Assembly: GCF_024652905.1 (NCBI RefSeq)
Contig: NZ_CP102428.1
Location: 2,120,501-2,184,500, forward strand
From: Pseudomonas oryzihabitans
Lineage (GTDB): Bacteria; Pseudomonadota; Gammaproteobacteria; Pseudomonadales; Pseudomonadaceae
Length of the DNA stretch: 64,000 bases
Direction of reading: 5' to 3'
Notes under the pieces: generated by a model
Told to the model about the DNA's origin: nothing
Seen by the model: the letters and a program-made list of their open reading frames with translations, nothing else
Databases searched by the model: none
Shown here: positions 17,392 to 27,953 of the stretch, piece by piece
How positions within the stretch are numbered: position 1 is the first letter of the stretch
Layout of the letters: each line of letters begins with the position of its first letter
Program-made: the position numbers and the translations under genes

Positions 17392-18696
17392 ATGAAAACA
17401 ATAAAACTGACCCTACTTGCATTGGCCGTTTCGAGCGCTTCCGGCTATGCCCTGGCGAACGGTCTGGCTATCAACGAACAGAGTGTCAGCGGGATGGGTA
17501 CCTCCTTCGCCGGACGCTCTTCCTCCGCGCAGGACGCTTCCACCATCTATGGCAACCCGGCTGGCATGTCCCGCCTGGGCCGTGAGGTGTCCCTGGGTGG
17601 CGCCTATATCCACGCCAAGATCGACATCAAGGACGCCAGTGGTCGCTACGCCAACGGCCAGGCCGTGCAGGGCAGCAACGACGGCGACATGGTGCCCAAC
17701 TCGGTGGTGCCCTTCGGCTATTTCGTGACGCCGGTGGATGACCGCCTGCACTTCGGCCTGGGTGTCTACGTCCCCTATGCGCTGATCAGCAACTACGAGC
17801 ACGCCTTCCAGGGTCGCTACCAGGGTCAGGCGAGCAAGGTGGAAGTCATCACCATCCAGCCGACCGTCAGCTACAAGATCACCGACAAGGTGTCCGTCGG
17901 CTTTGGCCCGACCATCAACCGCATCGAAGGCAAGCTCAACAGCAACGTCAACTTCGGCAGCACCCAGGATGGCCAGGTCAAGATCGATGGCGACGACACC
18001 GCCTATGGCTTCAACGTCGGCCTGCTGGCGGACCTGACCGATGACCTGACCTTCGGCCTGACCTACCACTCCAAGGTCACCTACAAGCTCAAGGGCAACA
18101 CCGAGGTGACTGGCGCCAACAGCCAGGCCAGCCCCATCACCAACGCCCTGGTCAGCCGCCTCAATGGCAAGTATGACGCCAGCCTCAACATCACCCTGCC
18201 AGAGAGCAGCGATGCCTCCTTCACCTATCGGCTGAACAACGACTGGACGATGTACGCCGGCGCCACCTGGACCCGCTGGAGTCGCCTGAAGTCGATCGAC
18301 GTGGAGAACGAGGGCACCCCCACCCTGCCGGTGCTGGGCTCGCCCTTGGCAACCGTGACGGAAGAGCTCAACTGGAAGGACACCTGGTCCTACGCCATCG
18401 GCGCGGCCTATCAGCTGAATCCCCAGTGGGTGCTGCGTGCCGGCATGGCCATCGACCCCTCCCCGGCGGACAACGGCAACCGCAACGTGCGCATCCCGGT
18501 GGGCGATCGCAAGACCTTCTCGGTGGGCGCAGGCTGGTCGCCGACCAAGGACATGACCATCGATGTGGCCTATGCCTATCTCTGGGAAGACGATGTGTCG
18601 ATCAATCGCCCCGCTACCTCGACCAAGGCAGGCTACAGCGCCAAATACGACAACAGCGCCCACGGCCTGGGTGCCCAGCTGACCTACCGCTTCTAA
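17392..18696 (+). CDS. fadL: FadL family outer membrane long-chain fatty acid channel
   Basis: 434 residues. A Sec signal peptide (MKTIKLTLLALAVSS...YALA, cleaved near residue 23) is followed by the conserved FadL hatch region with QSVSGMGTSFAG and TIYGNPAGM. The rest alternates as beta strands and ends LGAQLTYRF with a C-terminal Phe, as outer membrane barrels do. It imports long-chain fatty acids or other hydrophobic compounds. Pseudomonads carry several FadL paralogues; which one this is cannot be settled here. Confidence 0.9.
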   Translation: MKTIKLTLLALAVSSASGYALANGLAINEQSVSGMGTSFAGRSSSAQDASTIYGNPAGMSRLGREVSLGGAYIHAKIDIKDASGRYANGQAVQGSNDGDMVPNSVVPFGYFVTPVDDRLHFGLGVYVPYALISNYEHAFQGRYQGQASKVEVITIQPTVSYKITDKVSVGFGPTINRIEGKLNSNVNFGSTQDGQVKIDGDDTAYGFNVGLLADLTDDLTFGLTYHSKVTYKLKGNTEVTGANSQASPITNALVSRLNGKYDASLNITLPESSDASFTYRLNNDWTMYAGATWTRWSRLKSIDVENEGTPTLPVLGSPLATVTEELNWKDTWSYAIGAAYQLNPQWVLRAGMAIDPSPADNGNRNVRIPVGDRKTFSVGAGWSPTKDMTIDVAYAYLWEDDVSINRPATSTKAGYSAKYDNSAHGLGAQLTYRF

Positions 18697-18717
18697 GAGC
18701 GCCAGGGTCCGTCTGCC

Positions 18718-18747
18718 GAAGCCGCCGCCAGGCGGCTTCGTGCTTTT
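18718..18747 (+). terminator. Terminator after fadL
   Basis: Perfect nine-base arms GAAGCCGCC/GGCGGCTTC with a four-base loop, followed by GTGC and four T, 21 bases after the fadL stop. Confidence 0.75.
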
Positions 18748-18802
18748 CCGGATATAGAGCGAGCATCAGCTACCGGGTGCGATCACCAGCCTGACCTCTT
18801 GC

Positions 18803-20956
18803 CTAGGCCCGGAGCGCCCAGTAACCCTGCTCCTGCCCGGCATACCAGCGCTGGAAGTCGTCCAGCGACAGGGCACCTGCCACCAGTTGACCCTGGATCT
18901 GGTCGCAGCCGAGCTCGGTAAGGACCTGCAGCGCCTGGTGGGTCTCCACGCCTTCGGCCACCACCCGCAGGCCACGCAACTGGCCCAGCTGGACCAGCAG
19001 CCTGATCACCTCCTGATCACCGGGTAGCTGGCAATGCTCGATGAACTGCCGATCGATCTTCAGCTCGTCGATGGGAAAGCTGCTCAGGCAGGCCAGCGAG
19101 GAATGCCCGGCGCCGAAGTCGTCCAGCGACAATTCGAAGCCCATGGCCTTGAGCTGGCGCAGGCAGTCGAGCACCTGTACCGGATTGCTCATGGCCCGGG
19201 ACTCGGTGATCTCCAGGCAGAAGCCGGCGGCCACGGCACCCGTCTCGTCCAGCAGCCGGCCGATGCGGGCGATGAAGGCTGGGTGCTCAAGGTCCAGCAG
19301 CGACAGATTGACGTTAAGTTTGAGGGCACCTAGCTGCCGCTCGCGCTGCAGGTGCATGCAACGTTCCAGTACCCAGAGCGTGATGTCGCAGATCTTGCGG
19401 CTCTGTTCGGCGATACCGACGAAGGCGTCCGGCTTGAGCAGGCCCAGTTCCGGATGCTGCCAGCGGATCAGGACTTCGGCGCCCTCGACCCGGCCATCCG
19501 GCAGCGCGATCTTGGGTTGCAGATAGAGCCGCAACTGGTCGTGATCCACGGCGAGGTCCAGGGCATCGAGCATGGCAATGCCGAGCTGCCGCTGGCGCTC
19601 CTGGTCCGGATCATGGAAGGCGAAGGGCAGCTGCCGCCGGCGCGCATCCTGCAGGGCGGTCTCGGCGTTGGCCAGCAGGGCTTCGGCGCTGGTGCCGTGT
19701 TCGGGGTAGCAGGCGATGCCGAAGGTGATGCGCAGGGATACCCGCTGATTGCCACTGACGAAGGGTTTCTCCACTAGGTTGCGCAGCGACAGCAGCGCCG
19801 CCTCCGCCGAGGCGACGTCGAACCAGGGCAGCAGCAGGACGAAGGTGTCGGCGCCGATCCGCGCCACGCCGTTCTCTTCCGGCGCCGCGACCCTTAGCCG
19901 GCGGGCCAGATGACGCAGGATCTTGTCGCCGCCCTCCTGGCCAAGCAGTTCGTTGATGTTACGGAAGTTCGCCACGTCCAGCAGCAAGACGGCGAAACGC
20001 CCGGCTGCGGCGCGCTCGATGCGCTGGCGGATATCCAGGACCAGCCGCACCTGGTTGGGCAGGCGGGTGAGCATGTCACGAAAGGCCAGCTGGCTGATGC
20101 GCCGCTCGCGCGCGGCGAGGGCGGCGCCCATCTGGTTCATGGCGCGACCCAGCCGACCGACCGGGTCCCGCCCTTCCTTGAGGCCCAGTTGATAGTCGCC
20201 ATCGGCGATGCGTTCGGTGGCCTGCCCGAGGCGGGCCAGATAGCGGTTGAGGGCGCCTGCCAGTATTCGACTGACCAACGCCCCCAAGGCAAAGATGATC
20301 GCGCCTATCAGCAGCGAATCCAGCAGAGCCGACTGCTCTGCCGCTGCTATTCCTTCCATGAACATGTCCGCCCCTATGACGACTGCTTGCCCGTCCTGCC
20401 CGGGAATGGCCAGGAACAGGGAACGGAAACTGCCAAAGTTATCCTGGTATTCCGCGAAACGAGGTTGATGATCGGCAAACACGGCGCCGAGTTCCGGCGG
20501 GGCCTGATCGTAGAGCTGGCGATAGTCGCCGAAGTAGCCAACGCGGATTTCTTCCTCGTTGGCCGAATCCATGATGAAGCGAAAGCTCGAACCGTCCTTG
20601 ACGAAGGCATAGAGCGACGCCAGCCCGGCCTTGCGGGCATAGCGATCCAGGGTGATCAGGGTTCGCTGGTAGCGTTCGGGATCGGCCTGGGCCGGATCCT
20701 GCAATTGGGCGAGATAGTCCTCGCCGAGAATTTCCGGCAGCGCCAAGGCCGCGCTCATCAAGCGATAGTCGATGCTCTGGCTGCTGGCATCGCGGGCCTG
20801 GCGATAGCTGTGCAGGGTAAACAACAGGGTGCCCAGGGCATCCACCAGGATGAACGCCAGAAAGAAGGTGGCGAACAGGCTGCGCGGTTTGAGGCTGAGC
20901 CGCGACGCGGGGGCGACTTCCCGGGGCGAGGCGGCGCTTTGGGGCGCATCGGGCAT
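18803..20956 (-). CDS. Membrane GGDEF/EAL c-di-GMP protein, degenerate GGDEF
   Basis: 717 residues from ATG 20956, which has AAGGAG at 20962-20967. Layout: TM1 (about residues 23-45), a periplasmic sensor of roughly 165 residues, TM2 (about 212-232), a HAMP-like linker (ATERIADGDYQLGL), then GGDEF and EAL. The GGDEF site reads GADTF, so cyclase activity is unlikely. The EAL domain keeps EVL, NVNLS, LEITES, DDFGAGHSS, ELKID and AEGVET, so c-di-GMP phosphodiesterase activity is plausible. The periplasmic ligand is unknown. It lies downstream of cobS with a gap of about 160 bases and may have its own promoter. Confidence 0.88.
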   Translation of the reverse strand: MPDAPQSAASPREVAPASRLSLKPRSLFATFFLAFILVDALGTLLFTLHSYRQARDASSQSIDYRLMSAALALPEILGEDYLAQLQDPAQADPERYQRTLITLDRYARKAGLASLYAFVKDGSSFRFIMDSANEEEIRVGYFGDYRQLYDQAPPELGAVFADHQPRFAEYQDNFGSFRSLFLAIPGQDGQAVVIGADMFMEGIAAAEQSALLDSLLIGAIIFALGALVSRILAGALNRYLARLGQATERIADGDYQLGLKEGRDPVGRLGRAMNQMGAALAARERRISQLAFRDMLTRLPNQVRLVLDIRQRIERAAAGRFAVLLLDVANFRNINELLGQEGGDKILRHLARRLRVAAPEENGVARIGADTFVLLLPWFDVASAEAALLSLRNLVEKPFVSGNQRVSLRITFGIACYPEHGTSAEALLANAETALQDARRRQLPFAFHDPDQERQRQLGIAMLDALDLAVDHDQLRLYLQPKIALPDGRVEGAEVLIRWQHPELGLLKPDAFVGIAEQSRKICDITLWVLERCMHLQRERQLGALKLNVNLSLLDLEHPAFIARIGRLLDETGAVAAGFCLEITESRAMSNPVQVLDCLRQLKAMGFELSLDDFGAGHSSLACLSSFPIDELKIDRQFIEHCQLPGDQEVIRLLVQLGQLRGLRVVAEGVETHQALQVLTELGCDQIQGQLVAGALSLDDFQRWYAGQEQGYWALRA

Positions 20957-21115
20957 TGGGGCTCCTTGTCCAGTTGACGACGACTCCCTCTGGACCCGCA
21001 CGTGCCGAGGTGGCTTCGCTGGGCGCGCAACCAGGCGCCTTCTTAACGGTTTAACCAGGGTCGTTCAAGGACGGAGATCGCAAAATCCCGGGTATCTCAC
21101 GCTTGGGTCGATTTT

Positions 21116-21847
21116 TCAGCCCAGCGACAGGGCCAGCGCGACCAGCACCCCGCTCTCGGCGAGCTCCAGCAGCGCTCCGGCGGTATCGCCGGTGGTGCCG
21201 CCGAGACGCTGGCGCAGGGCACGACGCACCAGCAGCGCGACCATGGCGGTCACCAGCAGCGCGGTCACGCCCTGGGGTAGCAGGACCATACCAATGGCCC
21301 CCAGCAGCAGCACTCCCTTGAGCGCAGTCCGCGGCAGGTGGCGACTGAGCAGATCGCCGAGGCCACCGGGGCGCACATAGGGCGTGGTCAGCAACAGCCA
21401 GGGCAGCGCCAGGCGACCGGCCAGCGGCGCCAGCCACAGGCCAGCCGGCGCATGCGGTAGCAGGACGACCAGGGCGCTCCACTTGAGCAGCAGGGTCAAC
21501 AGCAGCGCCAGCACGCCCATGGGGCCGCAGGCCGGATCCTTCATGATGGCCAGGGTCCGCTCGCGATCGCCAAAGCCGCCGATCCAGGCATCTACCGTGT
21601 CGGCCAGGCCATCCAGGTGCAGGCCGCCGGTGAGGATCACCCAGCCGGCCAGCACCAGCGCCGCCTGCAGGAAGACGCCGCCCGCCGCGCTCAACCAGGC
21701 GATCAGGCTCAGGAGCGCGCCCAGCAGCAAGCCCACTGCGGGATACCAGAGCACCGAGCGGCCGACGGCCTCGGCGGGCGGCAGGCCGGGCAGCCGGATC
21801 GGCAGTCGCGTGAGAAACTGCACGGCGATCAGCAGCGGCAGTGGCAT
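21116..21847 (-). CDS. cobS: Adenosylcobinamide-GDP ribazoletransferase (cobalamin synthase)
   Basis: 243 residues, an integral membrane enzyme with about six hydrophobic helices. The signature GGLHLDGLADTVDAWIGG holds the metal-binding aspartates. It joins adenosylcobinamide-GDP and alpha-ribazole (phosphate) in the inner membrane, the last assembly step of cobalamin. It is called CobV in the Pseudomonas scheme. Its ATG shares one base with the cobC stop, and it is the last gene of the cob operon. Confidence 0.93.
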   Translation of the reverse strand: MPLPLLIAVQFLTRLPIRLPGLPPAEAVGRSVLWYPAVGLLLGALLSLIAWLSAAGGVFLQAALVLAGWVILTGGLHLDGLADTVDAWIGGFGDRERTLAIMKDPACGPMGVLALLLTLLLKWSALVVLLPHAPAGLWLAPLAGRLALPWLLLTTPYVRPGGLGDLLSRHLPRTALKGVLLLGAIGMVLLPQGVTALLVTAMVALLVRRALRQRLGGTTGDTAGALLELAESGVLVALALSLG

Positions 21848-22398
21848 CAGCTCTCCTCCAGCGCCAGTGGCTGCAGGGTCGCATAGGGCGCCTCGACCTG
21901 CAGCAGGTCCTTGGCCGCCAGACCGCGCTGGCGAGCCAGCAACAGGCGGATGACGCCGCCGTGGGTGACGAGCAGGCTGCGCCGCCCGTGCAGGCGTGGA
22001 CGCCAGCGCGCCACCGCTCCCAGCACTCGTTCGGCGAAGGCGGCCACGGGTTCACCGCCAGGGGGGGTATAGGCATAGGGATCGGCCCAGAATAGCCCCA
22101 GGGCCTCGGCCTGGTCCTGCATGAGCTCCGCGGCGCTGTGGCCTTCCCAGGCGCCGAAATCCAGTTCGCGCAGATCCGCCTCCACCATCAGTTCGGCGCC
22201 CTGCTCCGCCGCCAGCCACTCGGCGAAGCGCGCGCAGCGTTGCTGCGGCGACGTCAGGATGAGTTCGAACGGTGGCTGCGCGGCAACGGCGGCGCGCATT
22301 TGCTTCCACCCCCGTTCCGACAGGGGCGGATCGAGGCGTCCACGAAAGCCTTCGGGGCCCTCGGTGACGCCATGGCGCAGCAGCGAGCAATCAGTCAT
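21847..22398 (-). CDS. cobC: Alpha-ribazole phosphatase family histidine phosphatase
   Basis: 183 residues. LLRHGVTEG near the N-terminus carries the phosphohistidine RHG motif, and [10 protein letters not shown] is the second catalytic His. It removes phosphate from alpha-ribazole-5'-phosphate or cobalamin-5'-phosphate. The ATG at 22398 overlaps the cobT stop by eight bases; a longer open frame to 22632 lies inside cobT and is not needed. Confidence 0.9.
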   Translation of the reverse strand: MTDCSLLRHGVTEGPEGFRGRLDPPLSERGWKQMRAAVAAQPPFELILTSPQQRCARFAEWLAAEQGAELMVEADLRELDFGAWEGHSAAELMQDQAEALGLFWADPYAYTPPGGEPVAAFAERVLGAVARWRPRLHGRRSLLVTHGGVIRLLLARQRGLAAKDLLQVEAPYATLQPLALEES

Positions 22399-23449
22399 GG
22401 GCGCGGCTGGAGACACTGGCTTCGGCGAAGGTCGCCATCTCGCTGTGCAGGCGGCAGGACAGTTGCAGCAGCGGTACGGCCAGAGCCGCACCGCTGCCTT
22501 CGCCGAGGCGCAGGCCGAGATCCAGCAGGGGTTCGCCGCCCAGGGCCAGCAACACCGCCGCATGACCGGGCTCGGCGCCGCAATGGGCGAACAGTAGCCA
22601 GTCGCGGGTGTCGGGTTGCAGGTGCTGGGCACAGAGCGCGGCCACCGAGCAGATGAAGCCGTCCACCAGGGTCGGCAGGCCCTGCTGGGCGCAGGCCAGG
22701 TAAGCGCCGGTCAGGGCGGCCAGCTCGAAACCGCCCAGGCGGCGCAAGAGTTCATAGGGATCCTGCAGGGTATCGCCATGGCGCAACAGGGCGCGCTGGA
22801 TGACCGCCACCTTGCGCGCCACGCCATCGGCGTCCAGCCCGGTCCCGGGTCCGGCCAGGGCCAGCGGCGAGGTATCGAGTAGCACGCTGGCCAGGGCGCT
22901 GGCGGCGGTGGTGTTGCCGATGCCCATCTCGCCACCGATGAAGAGGTCGGCGCCCCCGGCGCAGGCACGCAGGACGGCGTCGCGACCGGCCTGCAGCGCG
23001 GCCTGGCACTGGTCATGGGTCATGGCCGGGGTCAGGGTGAAGTTGGCTGTACCGCGTCCGAGCGGCAGGTCGATGACGCCGGGCAAGGCTTCCAGGGGCG
23101 TGACGGTGCCCAGGTTGATGACTTCCAGGGCCGCGTCCAACTGCCGGGCGAGCACGCTGATGGCCGCGCCGCCGCGCACGAAGTTGCGCACCATCTCGGC
23201 GGTCACGGACTGCGGATAGGCCGAGACGCCCTCCTCCACCACCCCGTGATCACCGGCGAAGACGGCGATGGCGGTGCGCTGCAGCAGCGGCCGGGGCGTA
23301 CCCTGCAGGGCGGCCAGCTGGATGGCCAGCACCTCCAGATCGCCGAGCGAACCGCTCGGCTTGGTCAATACCGTCTGCCGCTGGCGTGCGGCTTCGGCCG
23401 CAGCGGTATCGGGTTGGCGGCAGGGTCCTTGCCACCAGGGCATGCTCAT
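22391..23449 (-). CDS. cobT: Nicotinate-nucleotide-DMB phosphoribosyltransferase
   Basis: 352 residues, the normal CobT length. Landmarks are [20 protein letters not shown] near residue 70 and [15 protein letters not shown] near 173; a C-terminal catalytic Glu is expected in the [10 protein letters not shown] region. It makes alpha-ribazole-5'-phosphate from nicotinate mononucleotide and dimethylbenzimidazole supplied by BluB. It is called CobU in the P. aeruginosa scheme. It overlaps cobU (kinase) by four bases. Confidence 0.93.
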   Translation of the reverse strand: MSMPWWQGPCRQPDTAAAEAARQRQTVLTKPSGSLGDLEVLAIQLAALQGTPRPLLQRTAIAVFAGDHGVVEEGVSAYPQSVTAEMVRNFVRGGAAISVLARQLDAALEVINLGTVTPLEALPGVIDLPLGRGTANFTLTPAMTHDQCQAALQAGRDAVLRACAGGADLFIGGEMGIGNTTAASALASVLLDTSPLALAGPGTGLDADGVARKVAVIQRALLRHGDTLQDPYELLRRLGGFELAALTGAYLACAQQGLPTLVDGFICSVAALCAQHLQPDTRDWLLFAHCGAEPGHAAVLLALGGEPLLDLGLRLGEGSGAALAVPLLQLSCRLHSEMATFAEASVSSRAHD

Positions 23450-23967
23450 AGCGGGGTTCCTTTGAGGGTCAGGGGGAGACCGGCGACGGTCAGCACCACG
23501 CGCTCGCAGCGCGCGGCCAGGGCCTGGTGCAATTCGCCGGCGGCATCGACATAGCGCCGGGTCAGCTCGCCCAGGGGGACGACGCCCAGCCCGGTCTCGT
23601 TGCTGACGAAGATCAGGCGACCAGGCAACTGTGGCAAGGCGTCGAGCAGCTGGGTGCAGGCTTGCTCAAGGCGTCGAGGATCGTCGAGCAAGAGCAGATT
23701 GGTCAGCCAGAGGGTCAGGCAATCCACCAGCAGGCAGGCATCCGGCGCCGCCAGAGCCTGCAGGCGTTCGGCCAGCGCCAGAGGTTCTTCCACCAGCGCC
23801 CAGTGCGCCGGCCGGCGGGCGGCATGACGTTCGATGCGCCGCGCCAGTTCGGCGTCGCTGCCCCCAGCGGTGGCGATATAGGTGACGGCAAGGCCGGACT
23901 CGGCGGCCAGGCGCTCGGCCAGGGCGCTCTTGCCGGAGCGAGCGCCACCGAGGATGAATTCGCGCAT
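23446..23967 (-). CDS. cobU: Adenosylcobinamide kinase/guanylyltransferase
   Basis: 173 residues. Walker A reads [15 protein letters not shown] at residues 7-21, and the family motifs [11 protein letters not shown] and [11 protein letters not shown] follow. It phosphorylates adenosylcobinamide and attaches GMP. It is called CobP in the Pseudomonas scheme. The ATG at 23967 follows the cobQ TAG with no gap. Confidence 0.93.
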   Translation of the reverse strand: MREFILGGARSGKSALAERLAAESGLAVTYIATAGGSDAELARRIERHAARRPAHWALVEEPLALAERLQALAAPDACLLVDCLTLWLTNLLLLDDPRRLEQACTQLLDALPQLPGRLIFVSNETGLGVVPLGELTRRYVDAAGELHQALAARCERVVLTVAGLPLTLKGTPL

Positions 23968-25419
23968 CTAGAGCTCGCAGAGGGCGCGCAGGCGCCCGGT
24001 GTCCAAATGATGCTCGACCAGATCGGCCAGGCGCTCCAGATCCCGTTCGCGCAGAGCGTGGTAGTCCAGTTGCTGGGGTTCGGCGAGACCCGCCCAGCGC
24101 AGCAGGGCAACGCTGGCGGCGGGCGACTCGAACAGGCCGTGCAGGTAGGTGCCCAGCACCTGGCCGTCGTCGCTGAGGCTGCCATCGACGCGACCATCGG
24201 CGAAGCGCAGCACAGGACGCGCCAGCGCCGCGCCCTGGCTGACACCGGCATGAATCTCATAGCCCGCGACCTCGGCCGCGCCGTCGCACAGCCAGCCGTG
24301 CACGTTGCGCAGCTGCTTTTCCGCCGCCAGTTCGGTGGTCATGGCCAAGAGGCCCAGACCGGCGCTGTCGCCGGGCGTGCCCTCCAGGCCGAGGGGATCG
24401 GCGATCCGCTCGCCGAGCATCTGGAAGCCGCCGCAGATGCCCAGCACCCGCCCGCCGTATCTCAGGTGACGGGCGATGGCCTTGTCCCAGCCCTGGGCGC
24501 GGAGGAAGGCGAGATCGCTACGCACGCTCTTGGAGCCGCCCAGGATGATCAGATCCGCTGCGGGCAGTTCCTCGCCCTGGCGGACGAAGAGCAGCTCCAC
24601 CTGGGGATGCAGGCGCAAGGGATCGAAGTCGGTGTGATTACTCAGCCGCGGCATCACCGGTACCGCCACCCGCAGCCGCGGACCCTGCTTGGCGACCTGG
24701 CCGGTGGCCAGGCGATCCTCGGCTTCCAGGTGCAGGTCGTGCAGATAGGGCAACACGCCGAGCACCGGCTTGCCGGTGCGGGCTTCGAGCCAGTCCAAGC
24801 CCGGCTGCAGCAGGGCCAGGTCGCCGCGAAAGCGATTGATGATGAAGCCGGCGACGCGCGCCTGCTCGCTGGGCTCGAGCAGGTCCAGGGTGCCGACCAG
24901 ATGGGCGAAGACGCCGCCACGGTCGATGTCGGCCACCAGCAGCACCGGGCAGTCCACCGCCTCGGCGAAGCCCATGTTGGCGATGTCGCCCTGGCGCAGG
25001 TTGATCTCGGCCGGCGAACCGGCGCCCTCCACTAGTACCACCTGATAGCCCTCGGCCAGTCGGGCATGGGACGCCAGCACCGCCTCCTGGGCTATCGGCT
25101 TGTAGGCGTGATAGGCCTTGGCGTCCATGCTGGTGACGGCACGGCCATGGATGATCACCTGGGCACCGACGTCGGTGTTGGGCTTGAGCAGTACTGGATT
25201 CATGTCGGTATGGGGCGCCAGGCCACAGGCCTGGGCCTGGACCGCCTGGGCGCGGCCGATCTCGCCGCCATCGGCGGTCACGGCGCTGTTGAGCGCCATG
25301 TTCTGCGGCTTGAAGGGCACCACGGCCACGCCCTGGCGATAGAGCCAACGGCACAGGGCGGCCACCAGGGTGCTCTTGCCGGCGTCGGAAGTGGTGCCCT
25401 GCACCATCAGCGTACTCAT
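23968..25419 (-). CDS. cobQ: Cobyric acid synthase
   Basis: 483 residues. The N-terminal P-loop-like synthetase domain starts [13 protein letters not shown]. The C-terminal class I glutamine amidotransferase domain has [10 protein letters not shown] (nucleophile Cys) and TYLHGLFES (His). It amidates adenosylcobyrinic acid diamide at positions b, d, e and g to cobyric acid. The ATG at 25419 overlaps the cobD stop (ATGA). Confidence 0.94.
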   Translation of the reverse strand: MSTLMVQGTTSDAGKSTLVAALCRWLYRQGVAVVPFKPQNMALNSAVTADGGEIGRAQAVQAQACGLAPHTDMNPVLLKPNTDVGAQVIIHGRAVTSMDAKAYHAYKPIAQEAVLASHARLAEGYQVVLVEGAGSPAEINLRQGDIANMGFAEAVDCPVLLVADIDRGGVFAHLVGTLDLLEPSEQARVAGFIINRFRGDLALLQPGLDWLEARTGKPVLGVLPYLHDLHLEAEDRLATGQVAKQGPRLRVAVPVMPRLSNHTDFDPLRLHPQVELLFVRQGEELPAADLIILGGSKSVRSDLAFLRAQGWDKAIARHLRYGGRVLGICGGFQMLGERIADPLGLEGTPGDSAGLGLLAMTTELAAEKQLRNVHGWLCDGAAEVAGYEIHAGVSQGAALARPVLRFADGRVDGSLSDDGQVLGTYLHGLFESPAASVALLRWAGLAEPQQLDYHALRERDLERLADLVEHHLDTGRLRALCEL

Positions 25420-26405
25420 AGGGGGCTCCGGTAACCGGCCAGACCGGCGTCCAGCCGCTGCCAACCCGACTCGTCGCCGGGCAGGCCGACTCTCAGGGCG
25501 CCAAGCGCGGGGAACAGGCGGGTCAGGATGGCCTGGCGGGCCAGGTGTTCATGCAGGGCTGCGGCATCGGGACGCCGCAGCAATTGAAACAGGGCACAGC
25601 CGCCGCTGGGTGCCAGGGCGTGTCGGCCGAGCAACGCGGCCAGGCGCTCGCCCGCCTGCAGCAGCGCCTCACGCTGACGCTGCTGGCCCTGCTGATCGGC
25701 CAGCAATTGCCGGGCGAGATAGCGGCTGGGGCCGTTCACCGTCCAGGGCCCGAGGTGCTCGTCGAGGCGCGCCAAGAGTGCTGGCGCCGCCAGCACGAAG
25801 CCCAGGCGCATCCCGGCCAGCCCAAAGAACTTGCCAAAGGAGCGCAGGACGATCAGCCCGGGCAGATCGCTGAAAGGCGCCAGACTCGCCGCCGGAGTGG
25901 GATCCATGAAGGCCTCGTCCACCACCAGCCAGGCGCCGCGGCGTTCGAGCCGGGCGTGCCAGTCCAGCAGGCGGGCTGGCGACAGGCGCTGCCCGGTGGG
26001 ATTATTGGGATTGACCACCACCACCACGTCCAGCTGGTCGAGGTGGGTCGCGATCTGATCTTCGCTCCACTCCAGCACCTCGTGCCCGGCGCGTTGCCAG
26101 GCCAGGGCGTGCTCGGCATAGCAGGGTGCCAGCACCGCGACCCGCGCGGGCGGGCGCAGGGTCGGCAGCGCCTGGATGGCCGCCTGGGAGCCGGCCACTG
26201 GCAACAGCGCGGCGGCCCGGTAACAGGCACAGGCAGCTTCCACCAGACCATCGTCGGGCTCCGGCAGCCGGGCCCAGGCGCTGGCGGGAATCTCTGGCAG
26301 CGGCCAGGCCCAGGGGGCCAGACCGGTGGACAGATCCAGCCAGTCGGTCAGGGGAATGTCGTAGGTGCGCGCCGCGCGCCTCAGGCGACCGCCGTGCTCA
26401 AGCAA
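25416..26405 (-). CDS. cobD: Threonine-phosphate decarboxylase (PLP enzyme)
   Basis: 329 residues, fold-type I aminotransferase-like. [16 protein letters not shown] and [15 protein letters not shown] (PLP-binding Lys) are visible. It makes (R)-1-amino-2-propanol O-phosphate for the nucleotide loop. It is called CobC in the Pseudomonas scheme. The start is a TTG at 26405, because the protein then begins MLEHGGRL, the usual opening, and it overlaps the cbiB stop by eight bases. Confidence 0.9.
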   Translation of the reverse strand: MLEHGGRLRRAARTYDIPLTDWLDLSTGLAPWAWPLPEIPASAWARLPEPDDGLVEAACACYRAAALLPVAGSQAAIQALPTLRPPARVAVLAPCYAEHALAWQRAGHEVLEWSEDQIATHLDQLDVVVVVNPNNPTGQRLSPARLLDWHARLERRGAWLVVDEAFMDPTPAASLAPFSDLPGLIVLRSFGKFFGLAGMRLGFVLAAPALLARLDEHLGPWTVNGPSRYLARQLLADQQGQQRQREALLQAGERLAALLGRHALAPSGGCALFQLLRRPDAAALHEHLARQAILTRLFPALGALRVGLPGDESGWQRLDAGLAGYRSPL

Positions 26406-27306
26406 GCAGCAGCCCTCCCAGGGCGATCAGCAGGGTCCACAGCCAGGCACCGCGCCGCACCAGCTTGAGGGCGCGGGTGATGGCCAGGAAGGTCGGCGCC
26501 GGACCGCGACCCAGCACCGGGCGCTCGTGCCATTCGCCATGGTAGCGGGCCGCGCCGCCGAGGCTCACGCCCAGGGCGCCGGCACCGGCCGCCATCACCG
26601 GGCCGGCGTTGGGGCTGTCCCACAGCGGCGCCTGGGTGCGCCAGCTTTCGATGGCGCTCCAGAAGCGGCCAAGGCCGGCATAGGTCAGAGCCACCAGGCG
26701 CGCGGGAACATAGTTGAGGACGTCGTCCAGGCGCGCCGCGGCCCAGCCGAAACGCTCCAGACGCGGCGTGCGATAGCCCCACATGGCGTCCAGGGTATTG
26801 GCCAGGCGATAGAGCACCACGCCTGGCGCACCCAGCAGGGCGAACCAGAACAAGGCGGCGAAGACGGCGTCGCTGCCATTCTCCAGCACCGATTCGGTGG
26901 CGGCGCGAGCCACGGCGGTCTCGTCCAGCTCGCCCGTTTCGCGACTGACCAGGTAACCGACGCGGCGACGCGCCTCGGGCAGATTGTTGCGTTGCAGGGC
27001 ACGCGCTACCGGTTCGGCATGCTCGCCCAGACTGCGCAGTCCCACCGCCAGATATAGCGCAATGGGCTGGATGATCCAGGCCAGCCAGCCGATCTGGCAG
27101 AGCAAGGCGGTGAGCAGCACCCAGGGCAGCACGGCCAGGCTCCAGGCCATCACGCCGTGACTGCGCCAACCGCGGCCACCGGGATTGAAACGGGCTTCCA
27201 GGCTGTCGGCCAGGCGCCCGAACAGCACCAGGGGGTGGGCGCGGCGGGGTTCGCCGAACAGCAGGTCGAGCAGCATGCCGCTGACGACCGCGAAGGCCAG
27301 CATCAT
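26398..27306 (-). CDS. cbiB: Adenosylcobinamide-phosphate synthase
   Basis: 302 residues, inner-membrane protein with four to five hydrophobic helices. The CbiB landmarks are [17 protein letters not shown] at the N-terminus, [42 protein letters not shown] in mid-protein and YVPARL. It attaches aminopropanol (phosphate) to cobyric acid. It is called CobD in the Pseudomonas scheme. Start ATGATG at 27306 overlaps the bluB stop. Confidence 0.93.
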   Translation of the reverse strand: MMLAFAVVSGMLLDLLFGEPRRAHPLVLFGRLADSLEARFNPGGRGWRSHGVMAWSLAVLPWVLLTALLCQIGWLAWIIQPIALYLAVGLRSLGEHAEPVARALQRNNLPEARRRVGYLVSRETGELDETAVARAATESVLENGSDAVFAALFWFALLGAPGVVLYRLANTLDAMWGYRTPRLERFGWAAARLDDVLNYVPARLVALTYAGLGRFWSAIESWRTQAPLWDSPNAGPVMAAGAGALGVSLGGAARYHGEWHERPVLGRGPAPTFLAITRALKLVRRGAWLWTLLIALGGLLLA

Positions 27307-27953
27307 GGCTTCTGGCCCCAGCGATTCTCGAAGACCAGCTCCTCCAGCGGCCGCCCCTGGCGCCAGCCCTCCTCTTCCAGCATCGGGCGCGGATAGAAGG
27401 CTTCCACCGGTCCCAGGCAGAGGATGGCCGCCGGCTGCGCGCCTTCCGGCATCTCCAGCAGCCTGCGCACGGCTTCCGGTTCGAACAGCGACACCCAGCC
27501 CATACCGAGGCCTTCGCAGCGCGCCGCCAGCCAGAGATTCTGGATGGCGCAGGACAGCGAGGCGAGGTCCATTTCCGGCAAGGTGCGGCGACCGAAGACA
27601 TGGGCGTCGCGGCCGTCCATGAGGGCCGCCACCAGCACCTCGGCGCAATCGAGAATGCCCTGTACCTTGAGCTTCATGAAGTCGTCGCTGCGCTCGCCGA
27701 GCGCTTCGGCGGTGGCGCAACGCTCTTCCTCCACCAGCTCGTGCAGGCGCTGGCGCAGGGCTGGATCGCTGATGCGCAGGAAGCGCCAGGGCTGCATCAA
27801 CCCGACACTGGGGGCCTGGTGCGCAGCACCCAGCAGGCGGGCCAGTTGCTCGGGGGGCACCTCGCCACCGCAGAAGTGGCGCATGTCGCGGCGCTCGGCG
27901 ATGGCTCGGTAGACGGCGGCTTGTTCGGCGGGGGTATAGGGGGTCGTGGTCAC
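27303..27953 (-). CDS. bluB: 5,6-dimethylbenzimidazole synthase
   Basis: 216 residues, flavin-destructase branch of the nitroreductase fold. Visible features are [13 protein letters not shown] near residue 21, [14 protein letters not shown] near 45, and [17 protein letters not shown]. It splits FMNH2 with oxygen to make DMB, the lower ligand of B12, which implies aerobic synthesis of true cobalamin. The GTG at 27953 is the start, overlapping the cobB stop as GTGA. Confidence 0.92.
   Translation of the reverse strand: MTTTPYTPAEQAAVYRAIAERRDMRHFCGGEVPPEQLARLLGAAHQAPSVGLMQPWRFLRISDPALRQRLHELVEEERCATAEALGERSDDFMKLKVQGILDCAEVLVAALMDGRDAHVFGRRTLPEMDLASLSCAIQNLWLAARCEGLGMGWVSLFEPEAVRRLLEMPEGAQPAAILCLGPVEAFYPRPMLEEEGWRQGRPLEELVFENRWGQKP

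Noticed and set aside
15953..17422. Longer rnd start upstream of the TTG
   Set aside because: The extra 105 codons have no family similarity; the ribosome site favours the TTG.
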